Made by a program: the position numbers and the translations under genes. The notes under the pieces are model-generated. The model saw only the letters and a list, made by a program, of their open reading frames with translations. It did no database searches and was not told the origin of the DNA. From positions 1-42,783 of the forward strand of contig JAQTXW010000014.1 in the NCBI GenBank assembly GCA_028688575.1: 42,783 nucleotides of DNA, in the 5' to 3' direction. Every line of letters begins with the position of its first letter. Positions within the stretch are counted from its first letter, which is position 1. Source of the DNA: Methylotenera sp. GTDB lineage: Bacteria > Pseudomonadota > Gammaproteobacteria > Burkholderiales > Methylophilaceae. Positions 1 through 9,447 of this stretch are shown here, one piece after another.

Positions 1-91
1 GTTACTAGAATGACTATTGACCATAAAATCTGCATAAAAAATCCATCAAACTGTGCGGCGTAGCACTGCAAGTCCTAATGGAAAATCTGGG
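1..91 (+). mobile_element. Partial copy (A) of a miniature inverted-repeat element, cut by the window edge
   Basis: This stretch aligns base for base with 33917-34008, the right-hand half of a complete 172-bp element. It ends in the same terminal sequence, CTAATGGAAAATCTGGG at 75-91. About 80 bp of its left part lies outside the window. ATTAT (92-96) follows the end and would be the target duplication if the pattern of the other copies holds. The remaining 120 bp up to the first gene show no further clear feature. No transposase gene is linked to it here. Confidence 0.75.
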
Positions 92-223
92 ATTATCTCA
101 GCCATATTCTAGGCCAGAACACGCTCTACTCAACTTGCATTCAGTAGCGATTTTCGAGATTAAACCCCGTTATTTTTTTGATAGTAAATTTCAAATCAGT
201 TAAATCTAGTACACTTGGCGAAT

Positions 224-1681
224 ATGAAGTGGACGTTATTTTTCTCTCTCTTGTGCCTGATGAATTTAGCTGCCTGCGACCAGCAGGTTTTGCCTGAAAA
301 TGACGCGCACAATACCGCGATTAAATTTGCGATTGCACAGTCGCCGTTAAATTTAGATCCTCGATATGCCACGGATGCCAGCTCGGAGCGGATGTGCCGT
401 TTAATTTATCAGGCGCTTGTGGATTTTGATGCATCCATGCGGCCTGTCCCGCAGCTTGCTACTTGGGGTGCTATCAGCCCTCAGGAATATCAGTTTCATT
501 TAAAACCAGTTCGTAATGAGTTTCATCATCATGAGAGGCTAACGGCTTATGACGTTAAAGCCACTTATGATTCACTGGTGAGCTTGAAGGATTCCCCACA
601 TGCGTCTGAGTTTTCTAATATTCATCATATTACAGTGCAAGATCAGGATACTTTAACGTTTTACTTAAAGCAGCCTGACGAGCACTTTGTTGAAAAGTTA
701 ATCATAGGCATATTACCTAAAAGTTTAATGGAGGCGGGGCATGACTTTTCACGAAGCCCCGTGGGTAACGGTGCATTGGCTTTTGTGCAATGGCAGAGTC
801 AGCTACGTTTGAAGCGGGTGACCGATGGCCAGGAGGTGGTATTCAGCGAGGTGAAGGATTCCACGGTAAGGGTGTTGAAATTAATCAAAGGTGAGGTGGA
901 TTTGCTGCAAGGTGATTTGCCGCCAGAACTGGTGAAATATCTGCAATCCAAGCCAGATATAAAAGTGCTGAGCACGGTGGGATCTAATTTTTCTTATTTG
1001 GGTTTAAATGTTCAACATCCTGTTCTGCGTCATATTAAAGTGCGCCAGGCGCTGGCGCATGCGATAGACCGTGAGTCGTTGATAAAGCAGGTGATGGTGC
1101 GTGATACACGAGTGGCTGGCGCAATTTTGCCACCTGAACATTATGCGGGCAATGCTGACCTGGCGGCCTATGCCTATCACCCAGCCTTAGCGAGGCGGTT
1201 GTTAGTTGAGGCGGGTGTTCAGCTGCCGCTGAAGCTGGTTTATAAAACATCAACCGATGCACAGCGCGTGCGATTTGCAACTATTTTGCAGGCGCAGATG
1301 CGCCCTGCTGGTATTGATTTGCAAATTAACAGCCTGGATTGGGGCACGTTTTTTGATGACGTAAAACAGGGGAGCTTTGAGCTGTACGGGCTCACTTGGG
1401 TGGGGATTAAAACACCAGAAATCTATGAAAAAGCCTTTGGGTCACAATACTTTCCACCTAAAGGATTTAACCGCGGGCATTACAGTGATGCTGCTTTAGA
1501 TGCATTATTGTTGAAAAAAGACTGGCACTTGGCTACGCTGCGTATTCATGAGCAACTACCATATATCCCTTTATGGTATGAAGGACAGTTTGTGGCATTT
1601 AATCAGCGCATTAAAAATTATGCGCCAAAATCTGATGGTAATTGGGATGATTTAGCTACAATAAACCATGATGCATATTAA
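224..1681 (+). CDS. Peptide ABC transporter substrate-binding lipoprotein (SBP family 5)
   Basis: Periplasmic peptide-binding protein of the DppA/OppA family (SBP_bac_5), which captures oligopeptides and passes them to a DppBC-type permease. The ATG at 224 is preferred over an in-frame TTG at 215 because it starts a compact signal peptide ending in the lipobox LAAC (Cys18), so the protein should be lipid-anchored. Family features include the early [20 protein letters not shown] region and the later [15 protein letters not shown] segment. At about 485 residues it is slightly short for the family. Its 3' end overlaps the next gene by 14 bp, and two permease genes follow. Nearby nagZ suggests that murein peptides may be a substrate; this is inference. 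Confidence 0.9.
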   Translation: MKWTLFFSLLCLMNLAACDQQVLPENDAHNTAIKFAIAQSPLNLDPRYATDASSERMCRLIYQALVDFDASMRPVPQLATWGAISPQEYQFHLKPVRNEFHHHERLTAYDVKATYDSLVSLKDSPHASEFSNIHHITVQDQDTLTFYLKQPDEHFVEKLIIGILPKSLMEAGHDFSRSPVGNGALAFVQWQSQLRLKRVTDGQEVVFSEVKDSTVRVLKLIKGEVDLLQGDLPPELVKYLQSKPDIKVLSTVGSNFSYLGLNVQHPVLRHIKVRQALAHAIDRESLIKQVMVRDTRVAGAILPPEHYAGNADLAAYAYHPALARRLLVEAGVQLPLKLVYKTSTDAQRVRFATILQAQMRPAGIDLQINSLDWGTFFDDVKQGSFELYGLTWVGIKTPEIYEKAFGSQYFPPKGFNRGHYSDAALDALLLKKDWHLATLRIHEQLPYIPLWYEGQFVAFNQRIKNYAPKSDGNWDDLATINHDAY

Positions 1682-2153
1682 AATCTCCATAAAGCAGCAA
1701 ACACTGACGCTATTTGATGATGCGAGTCGCGTGAAAGCCCAGTATCGCATTTCAACGGCCGCCAATGGTGCAGGCTGTGAAAAAAACAGCGGTTGTACAC
1801 CGTTGGGTGAACATATGATTCGCGCAAAAATAGGCGCAGGTGCAGGGCTAAACGCGGTGTTCGTTGGACGCAGACCTACAGGCGAAGTGCTTACGCCTGA
1901 GTTGATGGCGGAATTTCCCAATCGCGACTGGATATTAACGCGCATTTTGTGGCTATCGGGTAAGGAGCCTGGTAAAAACCGCTTGGGCAATGTCGATACG
2001 ATGCAGCGTTATATTTATATCCACGGCACGCCAGATAGTGTTGCATTAGGAGAGGCGGCCTCGCATGGCTGTATCCGTATGCGTAACGCTGATGTCATTG
2101 AATTGTTTGATACAGTGCGTATTGGTACTCCTGTAATTATTTCTGCAGATTAA
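1668..2153 (+). CDS. YkuD-fold L,D-transpeptidase/carboxypeptidase without a signal peptide
   Basis: A 161-residue protein carrying the YkuD signature: His119 in YIHG, then SHGCIRM with His133, catalytic Cys135 and Arg137. YkuD enzymes act on the meso-diaminopimelate to D-Ala bond of murein stem peptides. Most are exported, but this one begins [18 protein letters not shown], with no signal peptide, membrane segment or LysM domain, so a cytoplasmic location is predicted. It overlaps the peptide-binding protein gene and precedes two peptide permease genes. A cytoplasmic L,D-carboxypeptidase trimming imported murein tetrapeptides fits better than a wall cross-linking enzyme. The fold is certain; the exact reaction is inferred. 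ATG 1671 is an equally possible start. Confidence 0.88.
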   Translation: MMHIKISIKQQTLTLFDDASRVKAQYRISTAANGAGCEKNSGCTPLGEHMIRAKIGAGAGLNAVFVGRRPTGEVLTPELMAEFPNRDWILTRILWLSGKEPGKNRLGNVDTMQRYIYIHGTPDSVALGEAASHGCIRMRNADVIELFDTVRIGTPVIISAD

Positions 2154-2158
2154 ACGCT

Positions 2159-3073
2159 ATGGTGATATTGCATCGGTTTGTGCGTTTTATCTCGGTGATT
2201 TTTGGCGTGTTGCTGCTCACGTTCTTGTTAATTCATCTAGTACCAGGTGACCCAGTAGAAGTGATGCTGGGTGAATCTGCCAGCACGGCAGACCGTACAC
2301 AGTTACGCAGTGATTTAGGCTTGGATAAACCGCTCGCTTATCAATTTGGACATTATCTTAATCAATTGGCGCATGGTGATTTAGGCCAGTCTATTCATAC
2401 CAAAGAGCCCATAACCCATCTCATTGCAACACGCTATCCCGCCACCGTCAAACTTGCGTTTATCTCATTGCTGATTGCTTTGATTGTCGGTGTGCCATTG
2501 GGGGTTTATGCCGCATTAAAGGCAAATCACTGGCAGGATTTAGTTGTGACAATCATCGCGGTGCGTCTATCTGCGATGCCCGCTTTTTGGCTAGGCCCGG
2601 TATTCATGTTGATTTTTGCTGTCTGGCTCGGCTGGTTGCCTGTGAGTGGTATGGAAAATCGTACTTCTATTGTGTTACCTGCAATGACATTGGGGCTGGG
2701 GCTAAGTGCTATTCTCACCCGCATGACGCGCACCAGTTTGCTGGAGGTGCTGAATGATGATTATATCCGCACCGCACGTGCCAAAGGCCTGAGCGAGCGA
2801 GCGGTTGTTTTTCGTCATGCCTTGCGTGCCGCTCTGTTGCCGATTATCACCATTGTGGGCTTGCAGATGGGTAGTTTGCTGGCTGGTACGGTGATAACCG
2901 AGACTATCTTCAGCTGGGATGGCATTGGACGCCTCCTGGTAGAAAGCATCGAAAAGCGCGATTATCCCGTTACCCAGGCTTGTGTGCTTGTGGTGGCCTT
3001 GAGTTATGTTATTGTGAATCTGGTGACAGATGTTTTGTATCAGTTGGCAGACCCCAGAATGCGCCAGCATTAG
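2159..3073 (+). CDS. Peptide ABC transporter permease, DppB type
   Basis: Inner-membrane permease of the DppB/OppB family (BPD_transp_1). It has an N-terminal membrane segment (residues about 9-28), a periplasmic domain with the typical LGLDKPLAYQFGHYL region, and five further membrane segments. The cytoplasmic coupling loop for the ATPase is visible as DDYIRTARAKGLSERAVVFRH (EAA loop, about residues 198-218). Length (304) is normal for the family. It starts 6 bp after the stop of the YkuD gene, so these genes are probably one transcript. Its partner is the DppC-type permease that follows after 75 bp. Confidence 0.92.
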   Translation: MVILHRFVRFISVIFGVLLLTFLLIHLVPGDPVEVMLGESASTADRTQLRSDLGLDKPLAYQFGHYLNQLAHGDLGQSIHTKEPITHLIATRYPATVKLAFISLLIALIVGVPLGVYAALKANHWQDLVVTIIAVRLSAMPAFWLGPVFMLIFAVWLGWLPVSGMENRTSIVLPAMTLGLGLSAILTRMTRTSLLEVLNDDYIRTARAKGLSERAVVFRHALRAALLPIITIVGLQMGSLLAGTVITETIFSWDGIGRLLVESIEKRDYPVTQACVLVVALSYVIVNLVTDVLYQLADPRMRQH

Positions 3074-3148
3074 GCACTTTGACATTTGATATAAGATAAC
3101 ACTAGATAACACTTGTTTAATCTTGAAACCCCTCACTAATCCTTAAAA

Positions 3149-3940
3149 ATGAAAAAGTTTTCATATGCAATCTTAAGTTTATGGTTAGCCGCAGTGCTTG
3201 CAGGCTATGTTATGCAGCTTAACCCCGACGCAATCGATTTAAATGCGGTGTTGCAAAAGCCTGGTTTTCAGCATTGGTTTGGCGCTGATGATTTGGGCCG
3301 TGACTTATTAGCACGCATTCTGAGCGGGGTGGAGGTTTCCTTTGCGGTTGCTATCATGGTGACGGTTGTCACCATGTGCGTTGGCGTGTTTGTGGGCTTG
3401 CTGGCGGGTTTTTACGGAGGCAGGGTTGATCAGGTTTTAATGCAGATTACTGACATTTTTTTAGCTTTTCCTGGGATTTTGCTTGCGATTGCCTTTGCGG
3501 CAGTCCTGGGGCCAGGGTTGGATAATTTAATCTTTGCCTTGTGTTTGACTGGCTGGGTCAGTTATGCACGCTTAACGCGCGGACAAACCATGAGTTTGCG
3601 TAATCGTCAGCATGTGCAGGCAGCACAATCATTAGGCGCAAGTGTACCCAGGCTCCTGATTCAGCATATTTTGCCATTATTGGCGTCGGTGCTCGTGGTG
3701 GAGGCGACCTATAGCTTGGCGAGCGTCATGATTGCCGAGGCGAGTTTGTCATTTTTAGGACTAGGCATTCAGGCCCCACACGCTTCTTGGGGCGCAATGT
3801 TGCGTGATGCCGTACGTTATATGCTGGTTGCGCCACATTATGTGTTGATTGTAGGCGCCTGTATGATGAGTCTTATTTTGGCGATTAACCTGTGTGGCGA
3901 CCACTTGCGTGATGCGCTTGATGTGCGCACAGAAAAGTAA
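3149..3940 (+). CDS. Peptide ABC transporter permease, DppC type
   Basis: Second permease subunit (DppC/OppC family). GADDLGRDLLARILSGVEVS (residues about 47-66) is the family hallmark after the first membrane helix, and RQHVQAAQSLGASVPRLLIQH is the EAA loop that contacts the ATPase. At 263 residues it is shorter than typical DppC (about 300), mainly at the N-terminus. No gene for the ATP-binding subunits follows; the next gene is nagZ after 169 bp. The ATPases must be encoded elsewhere, or the permease shares them with another peptide transporter. Confidence 0.9.
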   Translation: MKKFSYAILSLWLAAVLAGYVMQLNPDAIDLNAVLQKPGFQHWFGADDLGRDLLARILSGVEVSFAVAIMVTVVTMCVGVFVGLLAGFYGGRVDQVLMQITDIFLAFPGILLAIAFAAVLGPGLDNLIFALCLTGWVSYARLTRGQTMSLRNRQHVQAAQSLGASVPRLLIQHILPLLASVLVVEATYSLASVMIAEASLSFLGLGIQAPHASWGAMLRDAVRYMLVAPHYVLIVGACMMSLILAINLCGDHLRDALDVRTEK

Positions 3941-4109
3941 GCTACTGATTAGCTAAGGGTGAGTGCGGGTCATTAATTCTGCGTTTGTCAGAGTGGTAGT
4001 GAGTGAGTTGAATGATGTTTTATATTTATTCGCGCGCATCTATGTGCATCCAGGCTCAATCTGTGGCTAAATAACGCTTCAGACTTTTTAAGAACTACAA
4101 GGATTTTGC

Positions 4110-5156
4110 ATGTCATTAGGTCCAGTTATGTTAGATATCGTTGGCACTGAGCTTACAGCTGATGATATTCGTCGTATACAGCATCCATTGGTAGGAGGCG
4201 TGATTTTATTTAAGCGTAATTATGAAAATAATGCGCAGTTAAAAGCGCTCACGGCAGCTATCCATGCCGTGCGTCAACCACCTTTGCTGATTGCGGTTGA
4301 CCACGAAGGCGGACGCGTGCAGCGCTTTAGGGAGGGGTTTACCAAAATTCCACCTATGCGTGAGTTTGGAAAAATCTGGGATAAAAACCCTAAAAAAGCT
4401 AAAGCGCTTGCCAAAGAAGCAGGCTGGGTGCTGGCAGCCGAGTTGCGTGCACACGGGATAGATTTTAGTTTCACCCCCGTGCTGGATATGGATTACGGCG
4501 ATAGTCTGGTGATAGGCGACCGTGCCTTTCATTTAAACGCACATGCGATCAATGATTTAGCCTTTGCATTGATGCAGGGGTTGAAAAAAGGGGGGATGGC
4601 GGCAGTGGGTAAGCACTTTCCCGGGCATGGGTTTGTTGTTGCAGACTCCCATGTGAGCATGCCTTTAGATGATAGGGCATTCGACCAAATTGCACAGCAT
4701 GACATGCAGCCATTCAGAATGCTGATAGATGAAGGGATACAGGCTATTATGCCAGCCCATGTGATTTATCCTAAAGTGGATGATAAACCCGCAGGCTTTT
4801 CAAGTCGCTGGCTACAAAAGATTCTTCGTGAGCGATTAGGTTTTAACGGTGTGATTTTCAGTGATGATTTAAGCATGGAAGCCGCAACTGCGGGCGGCGA
4901 TGTGACTGCACGTGCACTGGCAGCCTTGAATGCAGGATGTGACATGGTGTTGCTGTGCAATCAGCCTGCCATGGCAGATGAATTGCTGGAGAATTTAAAG
5001 TGGACAATCTCTGCACAAAGTCTAAGCCGTCTGGCGCGGATGCACGGGCACAAGCACCCGCCGACCATGGATCAGTTGCATGAAAGTACAGAATTTGTGG
5101 ATGCCGTACATCAGGTAGCGCAGGTGGGGATTGCTGAAGGTGAGCTATTTGTCTAA
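4110..5156 (+). CDS. nagZ: Beta-N-acetylhexosaminidase NagZ
   Basis: Cytoplasmic glycoside hydrolase family 3 enzyme that removes N-acetylglucosamine from anhydro-muropeptides during peptidoglycan recycling. Diagnostic motifs are DHEGGRVQR (about 64-72), KHFPGHG (168-174) with DSH (179-181, the flexible loop general-acid site), and FSDDLSM (250-256), which carries the nucleophilic Asp. Length (348) matches single-domain NagZ. ACAAGGA lies 8-14 bases before the ATG. The preceding YkuD and peptide permease genes point in the same direction and plausibly serve the same recycling process. Confidence 0.96.
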   Translation: MSLGPVMLDIVGTELTADDIRRIQHPLVGGVILFKRNYENNAQLKALTAAIHAVRQPPLLIAVDHEGGRVQRFREGFTKIPPMREFGKIWDKNPKKAKALAKEAGWVLAAELRAHGIDFSFTPVLDMDYGDSLVIGDRAFHLNAHAINDLAFALMQGLKKGGMAAVGKHFPGHGFVVADSHVSMPLDDRAFDQIAQHDMQPFRMLIDEGIQAIMPAHVIYPKVDDKPAGFSSRWLQKILRERLGFNGVIFSDDLSMEAATAGGDVTARALAALNAGCDMVLLCNQPAMADELLENLKWTISAQSLSRLARMHGHKHPPTMDQLHESTEFVDAVHQVAQVGIAEGELFV

Positions 5157-5226
5157 TTTACTTGAAACTTCTGGCGTAAACCGTTATCTTAATACGTGCA
5201 GTGTTTAATTTTTAGAGGAAACAACA

Positions 5227-5916
5227 ATGATGGATGATGTTCAAGTTTTAGGTCGTGAGGGTTCAGTCTCCGCACAAAACAAGGTGTTACGTAACACCTA
5301 TGCGATGTTGGGTATGACCATGATTCCTACCGTCATCGGTGCATTTGTGGGAATTAATACGAATTTTTCCTGGATGATGGCCGCAAGCCCGATTCTTTTG
5401 TTTGTGGGTATTTTGGCCACCGTTTATGGAATGACATGGTTGATTGCCAAAAACGCCAATAATGCCTCAGGTGTTTGGTTGTTATTCGGCTTTACTTTTA
5501 TTATGGGGCTATTGCTAGGACCAATTTTGCAGCATGCCTTGCATCTAAGTAACGGCGCACAACTGATTGGCTTGGCAGCAGGCGGCACCGCAATCTCTTT
5601 TCTGACTTTGTCTGCAGTTGCGAGCAATACGAATCGTGATTTCAGTTTTATGGGTAAATTCTTGACCATAGGTTTCGTGTTGGTGATTTTGGCAATTCTG
5701 GCAAATTTCTTTTTCCAGATTCCTGCGTTATCACTGACTATCTCAGCTGTGGTGGTGATGCTGATGGCAGGGTTTGTTTTGTATGAAATCAATCAAGTGG
5801 TACGTGGTGGCCAAACCAACTACATTATGGCAACTTTGAGCATTTATATCAGTTTGCATAATATGTTCACGCATTTACTGCATTTATTAATGGCCTTGAT
5901 GGGTAATGATGATTAA
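5227..5916 (+). CDS. Bax inhibitor-1/YccA-family membrane protein
   Basis: A 229-residue integral membrane protein with about seven hydrophobic segments after a short polar N-terminus. The pattern NTYAMLGMTMIP, then a glycine-rich GLLLGPIL segment, and the C-terminal LYEINQVVRGG and SIYISLHNMFTHLLHLL regions are characteristic of the BI-1/YccA/YbhL family. Some members bind FtsH or conduct calcium; the role here is unknown. AGAGGAAACAAC precedes the start. The gene is monocistronic and ends at a strong terminator shared with the convergent tadA. Confidence 0.88.
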   Translation: MMDDVQVLGREGSVSAQNKVLRNTYAMLGMTMIPTVIGAFVGINTNFSWMMAASPILLFVGILATVYGMTWLIAKNANNASGVWLLFGFTFIMGLLLGPILQHALHLSNGAQLIGLAAGGTAISFLTLSAVASNTNRDFSFMGKFLTIGFVLVILAILANFFFQIPALSLTISAVVVMLMAGFVLYEINQVVRGGQTNYIMATLSIYISLHNMFTHLLHLLMALMGNDD

Positions 5917-5930
5917 TTGCACTTAATGCT

Positions 5931-5960
5931 AAAAAAACCGACCACCAGGTCGGTTTTTTT
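5931..5960. terminator. Bidirectional intrinsic terminator between the BI-1 family gene and tadA
   Basis: A run of seven A, the stem ACCGACC with loop ACCA and its complement GGTCGGT, then seven T. The symmetric A and T tracts allow it to work for both convergent genes. Confidence 0.9.
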
Positions 5961-5971
5961 ATGCGGGTAGT

Positions 5972-6498
<527 letters not shown>

Positions 6499-6548
6499 AA
6501 GGTTAAAATGGCATTTTACGGGCTAACCGATAAATTTTTTCTTCAGTT

Positions 6549-7451
6549 TTAAAGCAAAATATCATTAAGTGCCAGCCCTTGCAGGGCCTTGATAAGCCAC
6601 TGCTGTGCTTTTCCGCCATGGTTGCGCCAAGCTAAAAATAAAGTTACTTCTGGTCTGGGTTCTGCAACCTGTTTAATCACAAGTAGGCCTTTTGCTGCGT
6701 ATTCATCTGCCATTTTTTTTGGAACAAAACCTGCACCGAGCCCTGTAATCTGTGCGGCACACTTAGCGCGCATGTCCGGTACGGTTAAGACATCCTGACC
6801 GTTTAAAATCCCTGAGGTGCGAGGAGATAAGCTACGTGAGCTATCAGCTGCGGAGATTGAGCGGTGTAACATGATGGTCTGATTTTGCAGGGGCTCATCC
6901 AGTAGCGCAAGGGGGTGATGCGGTGCTACTGCGTAACAGAATTCTAGCGTGCCTATAGGCTTTGCGATATAGCCGCCTCCTGGTGGAGTATCCCCTGGCG
7001 CACCAAGTGAAATGTCTGCGCGGCCGCTGATGAGTGCGTCCCAATTGCCACCATACACTTCTTGTAGGAGCTTGATGCGTGTGCCAAAATTTTGTTGATA
7101 AAACAGATGGAGTAAGGGATAGATTTTTTCAATATCCAGTAAATCACTGATGGCAATGGTGAGTTCTGTTTCAATGCCTAGCGCAACACGTTTGACTCTT
7201 GATTCCAATTCAGCGGCTGCATTGAGCAGATTACGGCCTTCTTTAAGTAGCTCGGCGCCCGCTAAAGTGAGCTCTGCACGGTGTCCGCTACGATTAAACA
7301 GTTTGACATTGAGATCCTGTTCCAGTTTGCGCACGGTGTAGGTGATTGCAGAGGGCACGCGGAATAAAGACTCAGCCGCTGCTGCAAAACTGCCTTTGCG
7401 TGCGATAGCATCGAGTACTTCAAGGGATTCTAATGATAGTTTGGATGACAT
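6549..7451 (-). CDS. LysR-family transcriptional regulator
   Basis: A 300-residue LysR-type regulator. The N-terminal winged helix-turn-helix covers about residues 5-64 (LEVLDAIARKGSFAAAAESL, then SAITYTVRKLEQDL); the rest is a substrate-binding-type effector domain. The N-terminus is like that of YhaJ-type regulators. It is divergent from yceI, with 267 bp between, and that gap contains a candidate LysR operator. It may control the yceI / ene-reductase / nitroreductase genes, possibly in response to electrophiles or quinones; this is inferred from position only. Confidence 0.9.
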   Translation of the reverse strand: MSSKLSLESLEVLDAIARKGSFAAAAESLFRVPSAITYTVRKLEQDLNVKLFNRSGHRAELTLAGAELLKEGRNLLNAAAELESRVKRVALGIETELTIAISDLLDIEKIYPLLHLFYQQNFGTRIKLLQEVYGGNWDALISGRADISLGAPGDTPPGGGYIAKPIGTLEFCYAVAPHHPLALLDEPLQNQTIMLHRSISAADSSRSLSPRTSGILNGQDVLTVPDMRAKCAAQITGLGAGFVPKKMADEYAAKGLLVIKQVAEPRPEVTLFLAWRNHGGKAQQWLIKALQGLALNDILL

Positions 7452-7543
7452 TTAGCGTGCTTAAAAGTTATTCAAAAATTCTGAATTAAATATGCAAAAT
7501 TATTTACTATTTATCGGTACATATTAAGTTTAACATGTGATTG

Positions 7544-7566
7544 TTAATTCAATTAACTTGAATTAA
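7544..7566. promoter_or_regulatory. Candidate LysR-type operator
   Basis: A perfect inverted repeat with 9-bp arms, TTAATTCAA and TTGAATTAA, separated by TTAAC. It contains the T-N11-A form typical of LysR-type binding sites (T at 7549, A at 7561). It lies 93 bp upstream of the lysR-type start and 153 bp upstream of yceI, where a regulator of either gene would bind. The region is AT-rich, so chance occurrence is possible. Confidence 0.5.
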
Positions 7567-7718
7567 TTATTTATTTTATGCTGAAATGAAACTTACGCGA
7601 TAGGCCAGATATCCTAAATAAATGCGTGAAAAAGGGCGACCGCCTCTAACAGAGGGTTGCCTGACTCATGGCTTTAATCGGTTAGGATACAAACGAATTT
7701 TTTCTTAAGGAAACAACA

Positions 7719-8330
7719 ATGCGCACATTTAATCTTAAAGCTTCAGTATTGCTCTTATCTACATTGCTCACAGGGGTGAATTCAGCAATTGCTGCACCTG
7801 TTACCTATCAAATTGATAGCGCACATAGCTTTGTGAACTGGACAGTTCGTCACGTTGTGGCTAAGGCATCAGGCGCATTTCATGATGTAAGCGGCCATGT
7901 AGTGGTGGATACGGATAATCTTGCAAATTCTTCAGTCAATGCAAAAATCAACCTGCTCAGCGTGAATAGCGGCCATGCCAAACGTGATGCCCACATTAAA
8001 GAAAAAGACTATCTGGATACCGCCAGTTTTGCTGAGGCACATTTTGTGAGTACCAAAGTAAGCGCTACCAGCGCGAGCGAGGGCGTGATTACAGGTAATT
8101 TTACTTTGCATGGCGTCACCAAAGAGATTTCACTACCTTTTAATGTACTGGGTTTTGGTAAAGATCCTTGGGGCGGTGAGCGTAGTGGTTTTGAGGCAAA
8201 AACCACCATAAAAGCCTCTGATTACGGTTTTGGCTGGGGCACTAAACCCAATGGTGCAGTGGGGGATACGATAGAAATTACTTTGCTGATAGAGGGTGTG
8301 AAGCCTTCTGCTGAAAAACCAAAAAAATAA
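7719..8330 (+). CDS. YceI-family periplasmic lipid-binding-like protein
   Basis: Exported 203-residue protein with a signal peptide (MRTFNLKASVLLLSTLLTGV, cleavage near AIA/AP at about residue 26). It is followed by a YceI domain: YQIDSAHSFVNWTVRH at the start, then HAKRDAHIKEKDYLD and the LHGVTKEISLPF region. YceI proteins are lipocalin-like barrels that bind isoprenoid-type lipids such as polyprenyl chains. TAAGGAAACAAC is a good ribosome site. It heads a same-strand group with an Old Yellow Enzyme reductase and a nitroreductase. Confidence 0.92.
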   Translation: MRTFNLKASVLLLSTLLTGVNSAIAAPVTYQIDSAHSFVNWTVRHVVAKASGAFHDVSGHVVVDTDNLANSSVNAKINLLSVNSGHAKRDAHIKEKDYLDTASFAEAHFVSTKVSATSASEGVITGNFTLHGVTKEISLPFNVLGFGKDPWGGERSGFEAKTTIKASDYGFGWGTKPNGAVGDTIEITLLIEGVKPSAEKPKK

Positions 8331-8361
8331 TTACCAAAAACTATTATCGACTGGAGTGGAT

Positions 8362-9444
8362 ATGGCATTAGATTTATTGAGTCCTGTTAAATTAGGTGCG
8401 ATTCAATTAGCGAATCGCATAGTGATGGCGCCGCTCACACGTAACCGAGCGGGTGAGGGTGGCGTGCCGCAAGAGATTAACGCTAAATATTATGCACAGC
8501 GTGCTTCTGCGGGCTTGATTATCAGTGAAGCAACACCTATTTCTGCTATGGCACACGGCTACCCTGCTTTGCCAGGGGTCTATACTGAAGCGCAAATTGC
8601 TGGCTGGAAAAATGTGACCGGTGCAGTCCATGCCCAAGGCGGAAAAATCGTCATGCAGTTATGGCATGTTGGCCGTATTTCACATCCTAGTTTGTTGCCG
8701 AATAATGCATTACCCGTTGCGCCTTCTGCCATAAAACCAGCGGGTCAGGCTTTTACTTATCAGGGCTTGGTTGATTATGTCACGCCACGTGCTTTAGAGG
8801 TAGGTGAGCTGGCAGGTATTGTGGCTGATTACGTACACGCAACGAAAAATGCCCTTGCTGCTGGTTTTGATGGGGTTGAAGTACACTCTGCTAATGGCTA
8901 TTTGCTGGATCAGTTTTTGCGCGACGGCAGTAACCATCGTACCGATCACTACGGCGGTAGTTTTGAAAACCGCAGCCGTATGCTGTTAGAGGTGGTTCAA
9001 GCCGTTGTCGAAGTGGCTGGGGCAGATAAGGTAGGCGTCAGACTGTCGCCAGTGAACCCTTTTAATGACATGAAGGACAGCCAGCCACAAGCGCTTTTTA
9101 ATTTTGTTGCTGAGGCGTTAAATGAATTTAATCTTGCATACCTGCATGTGGTTGAAGGCGGAATCCATGGTGGCGGGATAGCTGACCCGTTTGATTTTGA
9201 TGATTTGCGTAGCCGTTTTCGAGGGGCTTATATTGCTAACCTTGCTTATGATAAAGCGCGCGGGAATGCAGCCGTTGCCAGAGGACATGCCGATGCGGTT
9301 GCCTACGGCGTGCCATTTATCGCAAATCCTGATTTAGTTGAACGCTTTAAATTGGATGCGCCATTAAATGAGGCTGATTCATCCTCATTTTACGGCGGTG
9401 GCGAAAAGGGCTATACCGATTATCCATTTTTGGAGGTGAAATAA
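8362..9444 (+). CDS. Old Yellow Enzyme family alkene reductase (NemA-like)
   Basis: FMN-dependent ene-reductase that reduces activated C=C bonds and nitro or electrophilic compounds with NAD(P)H. Family features are RIVMAPLTRNRA near the N-terminus, MQLWHVGRISHP, and VEVHSANGYLLDQFLRD, which carries the His-x-x-Asn substrate-binding pair, followed by NHRTDHYGGSFENR. ATG 8362 is preferred over GTG 8356 because GGAG lies 5 bp before it. Length about 360 is normal. It starts 31 bp after yceI and ends 3 bp before the nitroreductase gene. Confidence 0.94.
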   Translation: MALDLLSPVKLGAIQLANRIVMAPLTRNRAGEGGVPQEINAKYYAQRASAGLIISEATPISAMAHGYPALPGVYTEAQIAGWKNVTGAVHAQGGKIVMQLWHVGRISHPSLLPNNALPVAPSAIKPAGQAFTYQGLVDYVTPRALEVGELAGIVADYVHATKNALAAGFDGVEVHSANGYLLDQFLRDGSNHRTDHYGGSFENRSRMLLEVVQAVVEVAGADKVGVRLSPVNPFNDMKDSQPQALFNFVAEALNEFNLAYLHVVEGGIHGGGIADPFDFDDLRSRFRGAYIANLAYDKARGNAAVARGHADAVAYGVPFIANPDLVERFKLDAPLNEADSSSFYGGGEKGYTDYPFLEVK

Positions 9445-9447
9445 ATT

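Noticed and set aside
2702..3136. Minus-strand ORF opposite the DppB-type permease gene
   Set aside because: It is antisense to conserved permease codons, and its composition is atypical of a real protein.
7643..7655. Small hairpin CCTCT-AAC-AGAGG in the yceI leader as a terminator or riboswitch
   Set aside because: A 5-bp stem with a 3-base loop and no U-tract or known riboswitch motif is too weak to call.
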